Source of the DNA: an uncultured Lachnospiraceae bacterium | GTDB taxonomy: Bacteria > Bacillota_A > Clostridia > Lachnospirales > Lachnospiraceae | Direction: 5' to 3' | NCBI GenBank assembly: GCA_947175285.1 | Contig: CAMWMM010000180.1 | Location: 1 to 8,935 of the forward strand | Length of the DNA: 8,935 bases | Part shown: positions 1 through 6,417 of the stretch, piece after piece | Layout of the letters: the number at the start of each line of letters is the position of its first letter | How positions within the stretch are numbered: the stretch's first letter is position 1 | The notes under the pieces: model-generated | Seen by the model: the letters and a program-made list of their open reading frames with translations, nothing else | The model's database searches: none | What the model was told of the DNA's origin: nothing | Position numbers and translations under genes: made by a program

Positions 1-511
1 ACATAGGAGAGTGGTTCATGTGCGTTAAGTGGCATAATTCGTGTACAACAACATAATCCAATATGGCAGGTGGGGCAAGCATCAGCCGCCAGTTAAAGGA
101 GAGCGTACCTTTACTGCTGCAGCTTCCCCATCTTGTTTTTTGGTCGCGGATAGTAATGCGGTTGTATGTCCCGCCTGTCATTTCATGATAGTAAGCAACC
201 CGTTTGGGAATATAGGAGCGTGCCGCTTCTTTATAGCGGTTTTCAAGCGCAGTTCTTTGTACGGCAGATAAATCGGAATGAGGTCTGCTGTTTTTCTTTT
301 CACAGACTTCCAGATAATGTGTGATAATCCAGCGGCTCTTTTCCTCCGCAATCTGCATAATCTGCCGGCTGCCTGTACGAAGAGGCGCACGGACGATAAT
401 TTCGCCGTCTTCTTTAATGGAAATAGAATAAGTCTTCCGTTTACTTTTTATGACAGTCAGTGGAAGCGTGTACGAAGAACCGTTATAAGTAATGGTTATG
501 GATAACTGCAT
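1..511 (-). CDS. YgjP/DUF45-type zinc metallopeptidase, N-terminal part (runs off left edge)
   Basis: Reading the minus strand from the ATG at 511-509 gives 170 complete codons without a stop up to the window edge, so the C terminus is missing. The start has an AAGGAAA ribosome binding site (520-526) with an 8-base spacer. The protein carries the family pattern: RWGSCSSKG at residues 127-135, FNWRL near 139-143, then DYVVVHELCH with the zinc-binding HExxH at 157-161, and NHSPM at 166-170. The His of NHS is the likely third metal ligand by family comparison. Relatives are annotated as M48 family or SprT-like metallopeptidases, or as YgjP, and are usually about 230-250 residues, so roughly 60-80 residues should lie outside the window. 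There is no signal peptide, so it should be cytoplasmic. The substrate is unknown in most bacteria. It is divergent from the TPR gene. Family assignment is strong; the physiological role is not known. Confidence 0.9.
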   Translation of the reverse strand, partial: MQLSITITYNGSSYTLPLTVIKSKRKTYSISIKEDGEIIVRAPLRTGSRQIMQIAEEKSRWIITHYLEVCEKKNSRPHSDLSAVQRTALENRYKEAARSYIPKRVAYYHEMTGGTYNRITIRDQKTRWGSCSSKGTLSFNWRLMLAPPAILDYVVVHELCHLTHMNHSPM

Positions 512-547
512 AATAAAAGTTTCCTTTTTCTATGTTTTATTTGGCTA

Positions 548-575
548 ATTTTACCACAAACTGTTTGTAAATCAA
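548..575 (-). promoter_or_regulatory. Putative promoter of the metallopeptidase gene
   Basis: On the minus strand TTGATT (575-570) and TAAAAT (553-548) are separated by 16 bases. The start site would fall near 541, giving a leader of about 30 bases before the ATG at 511. The -10 box is good and the -35 box is weak. Its -35 box shares a base with the -35 box of the opposing promoter. Confidence 0.45.
556..568. promoter_or_regulatory. 13-base palindrome in the divergent promoter region
   Basis: ACAAACTGTTTGT is a perfect inverted repeat of 6-base arms around a single T. It lies between the two divergent -10 boxes, covers part of the plus-strand -35 box (565-570), and sits in the spacer of the minus-strand promoter. 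A bound repressor here could affect both directions. No regulator can be named from the sequence. Confidence 0.35.
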
Positions 576-593
576 AGTGGAATGTGTTATTAT
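565..593 (+). promoter_or_regulatory. Putative promoter of the TPR-gpmI-EAL cluster
   Basis: TTGTAA (565-570) and TATTAT (588-593) are separated by 17 bases, and a TG pair at 585-586 makes an extended -10 element. Transcription would start near 600, leaving a leader of about 50 bases before the ATG at 649. Confidence 0.6.
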
Positions 594-609
594 ATACAAT
601 AGGTGTATA
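593..609. promoter_or_regulatory. Possible operator at the start site of the TPR-gpmI-EAL cluster
   Basis: TATAC and GTATA form an inverted repeat around seven bases, overlapping the predicted start site. The stretch 598-608 (AATAGGTGTAT) recurs exactly on the opposite strand at 6002-6012, in the repeat cluster upstream of the GntR gene. Over 591-609 versus 6001-6019 the match is 16 of 19. A shared regulator site is an inference. Confidence 0.3.
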
Positions 610-635
610 AAAAGACCGAAGATTACGGTGATTTT

Positions 636-640
636 AGGAG
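636..640 (+). promoter_or_regulatory. Ribosome binding site fixing the TPR gene start at 649
   Basis: AGGAG lies eight bases before the ATG at 649. The earlier in-frame ATG at 577 lies between the -35 and -10 boxes, upstream of the likely start site, and has no such site, so it is not used. Confidence 0.8.
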
Positions 641-648
641 CAGACAGC

Positions 649-2025
649 ATGAGGGATTTCGACAGAGAAAATGCAAAAGCTTCGGCAAAACCAAGAAATA
701 CTGGCAAGAAAAAGAAAAAAAAGAAGAGAAGAAAACGCGTTGTACGTAGGAAGCAGGTCATGATACAAAAAATTATTATCGCAGCGGCTCTGATACTTCT
801 TGTAGGAGGCATAAGCGGCGTTATTATTTTGAATCAGGCTTCTTTTAGATTATCCTTAAAGTTATCGGCGGGAGAGAAATATACGGCGGGCGGTGATTAT
901 GAAAAGGCGCAGACTGCTTACAAGAAAGCGCTGCAGATTGATGAAACGTCAATCATTGCCTATCAGTATCTGGCACAGAATTATATGGAACAAAATGATA
1001 CCGATGCAGCGAAAGATATTCTGTACGCGGGATGGGAGAAGACGCAGGACGAGGAATTGTTACAGGCATATTCTACCATCGTTTTGAATGAGGCGGTTGC
1101 CCAGATAAATGAAGACAACTGCAGCCCTGATACCGTGAGTAAATGTATCCATATATTGCAGATACAGCCGGAAAACAGACAGGCTTATGAAGTGTTGGAC
1201 GCCTGCTATAGCATGCTGTTTAGTGCAGAAGAAGAGAATAACTCCCGAATTTTCATGGACGCGGATGTTATGACAGATACGTGTCCGTATGGGGAGTATG
1301 AGCGGATGCTTCGTTCCTTATTGGCATTATATGAACAGTTTCATACGGACAATTTGAAAAATATTTTAATAAAATACGCAATTCCTGACAGCGAATACTT
1401 ATATATAAGCATGCCGCATGTAAACAGTTATCGTACACTGGCGGAGGATATTGCGGCGGCAGTTTCCGATGCTGACATGGCTGATTTAGCCGCATGTCTG
1501 GCATATGCAGAGGCGGTCGAAGCGGATTTTGCCGATATGTTTACTGAATTTGAGCAGGAAAATTATGAAAGCGCCAAAGATTTTATTGTAGGCGACAGAT
1601 ATCAGCAGATACAGGATGAATTTATTGCGGAAGAGAGCGGTTACTGGGAAGGAGCAGGTTCCATTCCAATCAATAAAGAGCAGATGGTGATTCACCGGAC
1701 AGAGAATGGATTCACTTTTTCGTGGCTTGGTTATGATGAGTATGAAAATTCACAGGGTGTGATTACCGTATGGGGAAGCAGGCACTTAGATGACGGTGTG
1801 CAGCGGACAACCATTTCCTATGAACCGGCGGGAGCAGATGGCTCTTATTATCCGCATACGGAATATATCATTACTTATGAATACAGCAATGTCTTAAAAA
1901 ATGGCACTTCCGTGCAGATGAATTATCGTTTTACGACACAGATATCCACCGAAGAGGGGATGACAAAAACCGCGATTGGCGATTGGGGCGGTGAACATGA
2001 ATGGGAAGTTGATTATTCCACGTAA
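649..2025 (+). CDS. Membrane-anchored TPR protein with lysine-rich N terminus
   Basis: The product has 458 residues. Residues 1-19 are polar. Residues 20-35 are extremely basic, with 14 Lys/Arg of 16, including seven consecutive lysines. A single hydrophobic segment follows at about 41-62. By the positive-inside rule the N terminus is cytoplasmic and the remainder outside; there is no lipobox. Residues about 72-135 fit tetratricopeptide repeats (AGEKYTAGGDYEKAQTAYKK, then an AYQYLAQNYMEQND-like second unit), usually protein-binding scaffolds. The middle (about 136-325) looks helical. The C-terminal part (about 331-458) is rich in aromatic residues and beta-prone alternation and matches no family I recognise. 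It is the first gene of the cluster, 55 bases before gpmI with no terminator between. The seven-lysine stretch is encoded by A-rich DNA with a run of eight A, a possible slippage or sequencing-error spot, although the frame stays open. Similar basic-TM-TPR proteins are usually called hypothetical. Gene call strong, function unknown. Confidence 0.9.
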   Translation: MRDFDRENAKASAKPRNTGKKKKKKKRRKRVVRRKQVMIQKIIIAAALILLVGGISGVIILNQASFRLSLKLSAGEKYTAGGDYEKAQTAYKKALQIDETSIIAYQYLAQNYMEQNDTDAAKDILYAGWEKTQDEELLQAYSTIVLNEAVAQINEDNCSPDTVSKCIHILQIQPENRQAYEVLDACYSMLFSAEEENNSRIFMDADVMTDTCPYGEYERMLRSLLALYEQFHTDNLKNILIKYAIPDSEYLYISMPHVNSYRTLAEDIAAAVSDADMADLAACLAYAEAVEADFADMFTEFEQENYESAKDFIVGDRYQQIQDEFIAEESGYWEGAGSIPINKEQMVIHRTENGFTFSWLGYDEYENSQGVITVWGSRHLDDGVQRTTISYEPAGADGSYYPHTEYIITYEYSNVLKNGTSVQMNYRFTTQISTEEGMTKTAIGDWGGEHEWEVDYST

Positions 2026-2080
2026 AGAATGGAGATTAATAAAAATAAGAAAGTGTGAATGGTAAAGGAGAAAAAAGAAG

Positions 2081-3622
2081 ATGGGAAAGAAACCGGCAGT
2101 ATTAATGATTTTGGATGGCTATGGTCTTAATGAAAAAACACAGGGGAATGCAGTAGCACAGGCAAAAACGCCTGTTATGGACAAATTAATGGCAGAGTAC
2201 CCTTATGTGAAAGGAAATGCGAGCGGTATGGCAGTAGGACTGCCTGACGGACAGATGGGAAATTCCGAAGTCGGACATTTGAATATGGGCGCAGGCCGCA
2301 TTGTATATCAGGAACTGACAAGAATAACAAAGGAGATTCAGGACGGTACTTTCTTTGAAAATCCGGCTCTTATGGATGCCGTCAACAACTGCAAAAAGAA
2401 TGATTCCTCTCTGCATATGTATGGTTTGATATCGGATGGCGGTGTACACAGCCACAATACCCATTTATATGGATTGTTGGAACTTGCGAAAAGAAACGGT
2501 TTGTCCAAAGTCTATGTACACGCATTTTTAGACGGACGTGATACGCCTCCGGCAAGCGGTAAGGGCTTCGTGGAAGATTTGGAGAAAGAAATGGCGAAAA
2601 TCGGCGTCGGTGAAGTGGCAAGTGTCACAGGACGTTACTATGCAATGGACAGAGATAATAACTATGACAGAGTGGAGAAAGCTTATCTTGCTTTAACAAA
2701 AGGAGAGGGACTGCAGGCTGAAAGTGCACCGGCAGGAATTCAGGCTTCTTATGACAGAGAGGAAACGGATGAATTTGTAAAACCTACCGTTGTAATGAAG
2801 AACGGCGCGCCCGTTGCGACAATTAAGGACGGGGATTCCGTTATTTTCTTCAACTTCAGACCTGACAGGGCAAGAGAGATTACCAGAAGTTTCTGTGATG
2901 ATGATTTTAAAGGATTTAACAGAGAAAAAAGATTAAATATTACTTATGTTTGTTTTTCAGATTATGACCCGACCATTCCGAATAAAGAAGTGGCATTCCA
3001 TAAGATTGCCGTTACGAATACATTCGGGGAATGGCTGGCGGCAAACCATATGAAACAGGCGAGAATTGCGGAAACGGAGAAATATGCGCATGTCACTTTC
3101 TTCTTTAACGGCGGTGTGGAAGAACCGAATGAGGGAGAGGACAGAATTTTGGTAAATTCTCCGAAAGATGTCGCTACCTATGATTTGAAACCGCAGATGA
3201 GCGCTTATGAAGTATGCGATAAACTGGTAGGCGCAATCAAATCCGGAGAATATGATGTTATCATTATCAATTTTGCAAATCCGGATATGGTTGGACATAC
3301 CGGTGTGGAAGCGGCTGCAATCAGAGCGGTGGAAGCAGTGGATGAATGCGTCGGCAAAGCGGTGGAAGCGCTTAAGGAAGTAGACGGCGTTATGTTTATC
3401 TGTGCGGATCACGGTAATGCGGAACAGCTTATTGATTATGAGACAAGCGCTCCTTTTACGGCACATACGACTAATCCGGTTCCGTTTATTTTAGTGAATG
3501 CAGACCCGGCTTATAAGCTTCGTGAGGGCGGATGTCTGGCGGATATCGTACCTACTTTAATTGAACTGATGGGTATGGAACAGCCTGCAGAGATGACAGG
3601 AAAATCATTATTAGTAAAATAA
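2081..3622 (+). CDS. gpmI: 2,3-bisphosphoglycerate-independent phosphoglycerate mutase
   Basis: This cytoplasmic glycolytic enzyme interconverts 3-phosphoglycerate and 2-phosphoglycerate through a phosphoserine intermediate and two divalent metals, usually manganese. At 513 residues it has the normal family length. The alkaline-phosphatase-like phosphatase domain is split around an inserted transferase domain. Visible active-site residues are D12 (LDGYG), the catalytic S62 (MGNSEVGHLNMGAGR), D402 and H406 (PDMVGHTG), D443 and H444 (ADHGN) and H462. The insert has H123, DGRD (151-154), R185, R191, R260 and R263 (NFRPDRAREITR) for substrate binding, plus K334. All key residues are intact. The ATG at 2081 follows AAAGGAG (2064-2070) with a 10-base spacer. 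Many Firmicutes carry gpmI beside gapA, pgk, tpiA and eno; here it stands between a TPR gene and an EAL gene. No separate promoter or terminator is convincing in the flanking gaps, so co-transcription with the TPR gene is likely. Confidence 0.98.
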   Translation: MGKKPAVLMILDGYGLNEKTQGNAVAQAKTPVMDKLMAEYPYVKGNASGMAVGLPDGQMGNSEVGHLNMGAGRIVYQELTRITKEIQDGTFFENPALMDAVNNCKKNDSSLHMYGLISDGGVHSHNTHLYGLLELAKRNGLSKVYVHAFLDGRDTPPASGKGFVEDLEKEMAKIGVGEVASVTGRYYAMDRDNNYDRVEKAYLALTKGEGLQAESAPAGIQASYDREETDEFVKPTVVMKNGAPVATIKDGDSVIFFNFRPDRAREITRSFCDDDFKGFNREKRLNITYVCFSDYDPTIPNKEVAFHKIAVTNTFGEWLAANHMKQARIAETEKYAHVTFFFNGGVEEPNEGEDRILVNSPKDVATYDLKPQMSAYEVCDKLVGAIKSGEYDVIIINFANPDMVGHTGVEAAAIRAVEAVDECVGKAVEALKEVDGVMFICADHGNAEQLIDYETSAPFTAHTTNPVPFILVNADPAYKLREGGCLADIVPTLIELMGMEQPAEMTGKSLLVK

Positions 3623-3652
3623 AAATTATTCCTTCTTAATGACTGAAGATAA

Positions 3653-3658
3653 GAGGTG
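3653..3658 (+). promoter_or_regulatory. Ribosome binding site fixing the EAL gene start at 3666
   Basis: GAGGTG lies seven bases before the ATG at 3666. The upstream in-frame ATG at 3639 is preceded by ATTATTCCTTCTTA with no purine-rich site, and the N-terminal segment starting at 3666 has the expected basic-then-hydrophobic form. Confidence 0.7.
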
Positions 3659-3665
3659 TGTCAGG

Positions 3666-5903
3666 ATGAAAACGAGGGAAAAATGGGTTTTTAGAATCGG
3701 CTATGTAGTCGCGTTACTGGTCGTTGGCGTTTTAACGTTTGCATGGTATTCTAATATTTTAAAAAATGAACTGAGGGAACTGGTAAGAAATACCTTGAAA
3801 GAGGTATCTAATCAGAATGTTCTTGTTGTGCAGAAAGAAATCGAAGGTGATCTGGCCGCACTGACGGAAATTGCCGGCCGTGTTGGCACTCTGTATGAAT
3901 CCGAAGACGATATTATTGATATTTTAAAAGAGATTGTGGATCGTTATTCTTTTAAGAGAATGGGGTTTGCCGGACCGGATGGCGCAGCATATACAACAGA
4001 CGATTTGTTTTATGATATTTCCGAAAGGTCATATTTTCAGGCTGCCATACAGGGGGAAACCTATATATCAGATTTGCAGATTGACCCAACCGACGGAGAA
4101 GAGATGATTGTCTTCAGTACACCGGTAACAAGTAAAGGGGAAATTGTCGGTGTTATTACTGCCACTTATCGGGTGGAGAGTTTAAGGGAAATTTTGGCAG
4201 TCACTTCATTTGAGGGTGAGGGATATACGTATATTGTACAGCGTGACGGCTCTAAGGTAGTGGATTCTAACAATTCGACAAGTTTCCAGAATATGACGAA
4301 TATCTTTGACTCCATGCAGGATGCGGACAAACGTAATAGTAAGGTTATTAAAGAAGCAAAGAGAATTTTAGAGAGCAGCAAAACAGGTTATGTTATTTTC
4401 TACAATAAAGTAGGAAAATATATGTATATTACGCCGCTTGGTATCAATGACTGGTTTTTGATGGATGTTGTACCGGTTGACTTTATGGAAAGTACGTCGA
4501 ACTACATCCTTCATAGAACGTATCTGGTATGTGGAATACTGGCAGTCATCTGTATTGTTGTTGCATTTTTGATTTTCCAGGATGAACTCAGGAAAAAGAA
4601 GCAGATGCAGAACCTGTTATATGTGGATGATTTGACCGGCGGCAGAACCCTTGCAAAATTCAAACTGGATGCCTTGGAAACAATGAAAGAAGGGCATGAT
4701 AATGCTGCTTTTCTGGTAATGGATTTAGATGACTTTAAGCTGATTAATGAATTATTCGGCTATGATGAGGGAAATAAAGTCTTACAGTATATCTGGGATG
4801 TGATTCAAAAAAACTGCCGGAAAGGGGAACTGGCAGGACGCAGCCAGGCAGATAATTTTACGATGTTATTCTTCTATGAGAAAAAGAAAGACATCGAAGA
4901 ACGTATTCTGACGCTGACAGAAGAAATACAGCATTGCTTTATGCCTAAGAATACGGAATATATTCTGCATCCGGTTTTCGGGCTCTACTATGCGGACAGA
5001 TATGATGAGGATATGGATGTTGTATTGGACTGTGCAATACTTGCCCATAACTATGCAAAGCAGGAAAGAAGCGGTATCTATAAAGTTTATGCGGATATTA
5101 TGAAAGACCGTATTGTGCAGAAGAAGCAGCTCTCCGACCAGATTGAGCTTGCGTATGCGAACCATGAGTTTGTTGCTTTTTACCAGCCGAAATATGATTC
5201 CAAAACGAAGAGGCTGGCAGGAGCGGAAGCGTTGGTCCGCTGGCGCAAACCTAACGGACAGATGATTTCTCCGGGACTTTTCATTCCTCACGCAGAGGAA
5301 AGCGGTTTTGTCCGTAAGCTGGATGAATATGTGTTCAAAGAGGTCTGTATGGCGCAGAAACGTTGGATGGAAAAGGGACTGCCGCTAGTGCCGATTTCCG
5401 TTAATGTTTCCAGAAAACTTCTGGAAACGCCGGAATTTATTGATGAATATAAGAAGATATTAGATGAATCCGGCGTACCGATTGAATATATTCAGCTTGA
5501 AATTACGGAAAGCGCGATTTTAGATAAACAGGAAGATTTAATAAACATTATGGAAAAACTGCATCAGGTCGGATTTGTGATCCTGATGGACGATTTTGGT
5601 ACAGGATATTCTTCCCTGATGATGTTAAAATCCGTTCCGGTAGATGTTATGAAACTTGATAAGAGTTTTGTAGATGATTATGATGACTTCAAGGGCGAGC
5701 AGATTATCCGCCGCGTTATGCAGATGGCGCAGGATTTGAGCATTGAAGTGACAGCAGAGGGCGTCGAGACGGAAGACCAGTATGAATTCTTAAAGAGCAT
5801 CGACTGTAATATGATTCAGGGATACTACTTCGCAAGACCGATGCCGGAAGAAGAATTTGAAGAGTGTATGAATAAAGAAGTTGCAGTTGTAAATGCAGGA
5901 TAA
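3666..5903 (+). CDS. Membrane sensor with degenerate GGDEF and intact EAL domain (predicted c-di-GMP phosphodiesterase)
   Basis: The product has 745 residues. A first membrane segment (about 8-28) and a second (about 285-304) bracket roughly 255 residues outside the cell, resembling a double-Cache sensor (for example FSTPVTSKGEIVGVITATYR near 150-169). The GGDEF-like domain (about 316-480) is degenerate: the signature is QADNF (394-398) instead of GGDEF, the DxLTGLxNR start reads DDLTGGRTL (321-329), and the RxxD inhibitory site reads RKGE (385-388). It should not make c-di-GMP but could bind nucleotide as a regulatory domain. The EAL domain (about 485-735) keeps the catalytic set: EAL at 521-523, N580, E612, E615, D642 and D643 in MDDFGTGYSS, K663, E698 and Q718. 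This predicts hydrolysis of c-di-GMP to pGpG at the inner face of the membrane, controlled by an extracellular ligand that the sequence does not reveal. It lies 43 bases after gpmI and ends at a terminator, making it the last gene of the cluster. Confidence 0.93.
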   Translation: MKTREKWVFRIGYVVALLVVGVLTFAWYSNILKNELRELVRNTLKEVSNQNVLVVQKEIEGDLAALTEIAGRVGTLYESEDDIIDILKEIVDRYSFKRMGFAGPDGAAYTTDDLFYDISERSYFQAAIQGETYISDLQIDPTDGEEMIVFSTPVTSKGEIVGVITATYRVESLREILAVTSFEGEGYTYIVQRDGSKVVDSNNSTSFQNMTNIFDSMQDADKRNSKVIKEAKRILESSKTGYVIFYNKVGKYMYITPLGINDWFLMDVVPVDFMESTSNYILHRTYLVCGILAVICIVVAFLIFQDELRKKKQMQNLLYVDDLTGGRTLAKFKLDALETMKEGHDNAAFLVMDLDDFKLINELFGYDEGNKVLQYIWDVIQKNCRKGELAGRSQADNFTMLFFYEKKKDIEERILTLTEEIQHCFMPKNTEYILHPVFGLYYADRYDEDMDVVLDCAILAHNYAKQERSGIYKVYADIMKDRIVQKKQLSDQIELAYANHEFVAFYQPKYDSKTKRLAGAEALVRWRKPNGQMISPGLFIPHAEESGFVRKLDEYVFKEVCMAQKRWMEKGLPLVPISVNVSRKLLETPEFIDEYKKILDESGVPIEYIQLEITESAILDKQEDLINIMEKLHQVGFVILMDDFGTGYSSLMMLKSVPVDVMKLDKSFVDDYDDFKGEQIIRRVMQMAQDLSIEVTAEGVETEDQYEFLKSIDCNMIQGYYFARPMPEEEFEECMNKEVAVVNAG

Positions 5904-5933
5904 AAGAGTTGGCTTTCAGTCAACTCTTTTTTT
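5903..5933 (+). terminator. Strong intrinsic terminator after the EAL gene
   Basis: Bases 5903-5913 pair with 5919-5929 in an 11-base-pair stem with one G-T pair and a TTTCA loop, followed by seven T (5927-5933). The stem begins with the last base of the TAA stop codon. It closes the TPR-gpmI-EAL transcription unit and insulates the GntR operon. Confidence 0.92.
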
Positions 5934-5953
5934 AGAAAAATAATATTAAAGGG

Positions 5954-5982
5954 TTGACAGAAATGTTGGAATTGTGTATATT
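5954..5982 (+). promoter_or_regulatory. Strong sigma-A-type promoter of the GntR-ABC operon
   Basis: A perfect TTGACA (5954-5959) and TATATT (5977-5982) are 17 bases apart. Transcription should start near 5989, giving a leader of about 65 bases before the ATG at 6054. A consensus-like promoter under a cluster of repeats suits a repressed-by-default operon. Confidence 0.85.
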
Positions 5983-6024
5983 AAGTGTACTAACATAAAT
6001 AATACACCTATTATACATAGTGTA
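5974..6024. promoter_or_regulatory. Cluster of GTGTA/TACAC half-sites, likely operator of the GntR-family regulator
   Basis: Four copies of the half-site occur: GTGTA at 5974-5978, GTGTA at 5985-5989, TACAC at 6003-6007 and GTGTA at 6020-6024. The middle pair makes the best inverted repeat, GTGTACTA (5985-5992) against TAATACAC (6000-6007), matching at 7 of 8 positions. It covers the predicted start site. The first copy overlaps the -10 box and is 11 bases, one helical turn, from the second. GntR dimers typically bind such inverted repeats and autoregulate; that this protein binds here is inferred from position. Confidence 0.6.
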
Positions 6025-6053
6025 GATGCTAATCATTACGAAAGGAGGAACAT

Positions 6054-6404
6054 ATGATTGTCATAGATTACAAAGATACCAGACCAATCTATGAGCAGGT
6101 TTGCGAGAAATTCAAGGTTTTGATTCTGAAAGGCGTTCTGGCGCCGGATGAGCAGATGCCGTCTGTCAGAAGTCTGGCAATGGAGTTGTCCATCAATCCG
6201 AATACCATCCAGAAAGCCTATGCACAGTTGGAGCGGGACGGATTTATCTATACGGTCAAAGGAAGAGGCAATTTTGTATCGACTCCGGATAAGCTTCTGA
6301 TGGAGCGAAGAAAGGACTGTATGGAGAAGCTGCTTGCAGTTGTAGACGAAGCACTTGAATACGGCATTACCAGAGAGGAAATTCTGGCAGCGATTCAAAA
6401 ATGA
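6054..6404 (+). CDS. GntR-family transcriptional regulator, YtrA-type
   Basis: The product has 116 residues, the short length typical of the YtrA subfamily, which lacks the large effector domain of other GntR proteins. The winged helix-turn-helix spans about residues 10-76: PIYEQV, ILKGVLAPDEQMPSVRSLA with the usual P-SVR-LA core, then the recognition helix region NPNTIQKAYAQLERDGFI and the wing KGRGNFV. The remaining 40 or so residues form a short helical dimerisation tail. AAAGGAGG (6041-6048) precedes the ATG at 6054 by five bases. The stop codon overlaps the ribosome binding site region of the ABC ATPase gene, whose ATG follows 13 bases later. Such regulators usually repress their own operon and are relieved by cell-wall-active compounds or related stress. 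The inducer here is unknown. Confidence 0.95.
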   Translation: MIVIDYKDTRPIYEQVCEKFKVLILKGVLAPDEQMPSVRSLAMELSINPNTIQKAYAQLERDGFIYTVKGRGNFVSTPDKLLMERRKDCMEKLLAVVDEALEYGITREEILAAIQK

Positions 6405-6410
6405 GGGAGG
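6405..6410 (+). promoter_or_regulatory. Ribosome binding site fixing the ABC ATPase start at 6418
   Basis: GGGAGG directly follows the GntR stop codon and lies seven bases before the ATG at 6418. The earlier in-frame ATG at 6355 is inside the GntR gene and would add 21 residues unlike an ABC ATPase. Confidence 0.85.
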
Positions 6411-6417
6411 AAAAGCA

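Noticed and set aside
41..505. Plus-strand open frames at the left edge
   Set aside because: The minus strand of the same stretch encodes the conserved metallopeptidase including HExxH, so the plus-strand frames are shadows.
537..812. 91-codon minus-strand frame with a run of phenylalanines
   Set aside because: The phenylalanine run is just the complement of the lysine codons of the TPR gene, and the frame covers the divergent promoter region.
2026..2080. Separate promoter for gpmI in the gap or the end of the TPR gene
   Set aside because: TTGATT near 2009 has no -10 box at proper spacing; the other AT-rich pairs are weak. An undetected promoter cannot be excluded.
2957..3466. 169-codon open frame on the minus strand opposite gpmI
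   Set aside because: It lies wholly antisense to an intact conserved enzyme, is rich in His/Arg/Ile/Phe as expected of a shadow frame, and has no recognisable domain.
4866..5291. 141-codon open frame on the minus strand opposite the EAL gene
   Set aside because: It is antisense to conserved GGDEF/EAL coding sequence and resembles no known protein; codon structure belongs to the plus strand.
6010..6038. Possible minus-strand promoter (TATAAT at 6015-6010)
   Set aside because: No acceptable -35 box lies 16-18 bases upstream (TAATGA at best), and downstream on that strand is the terminator and antisense of the EAL gene.
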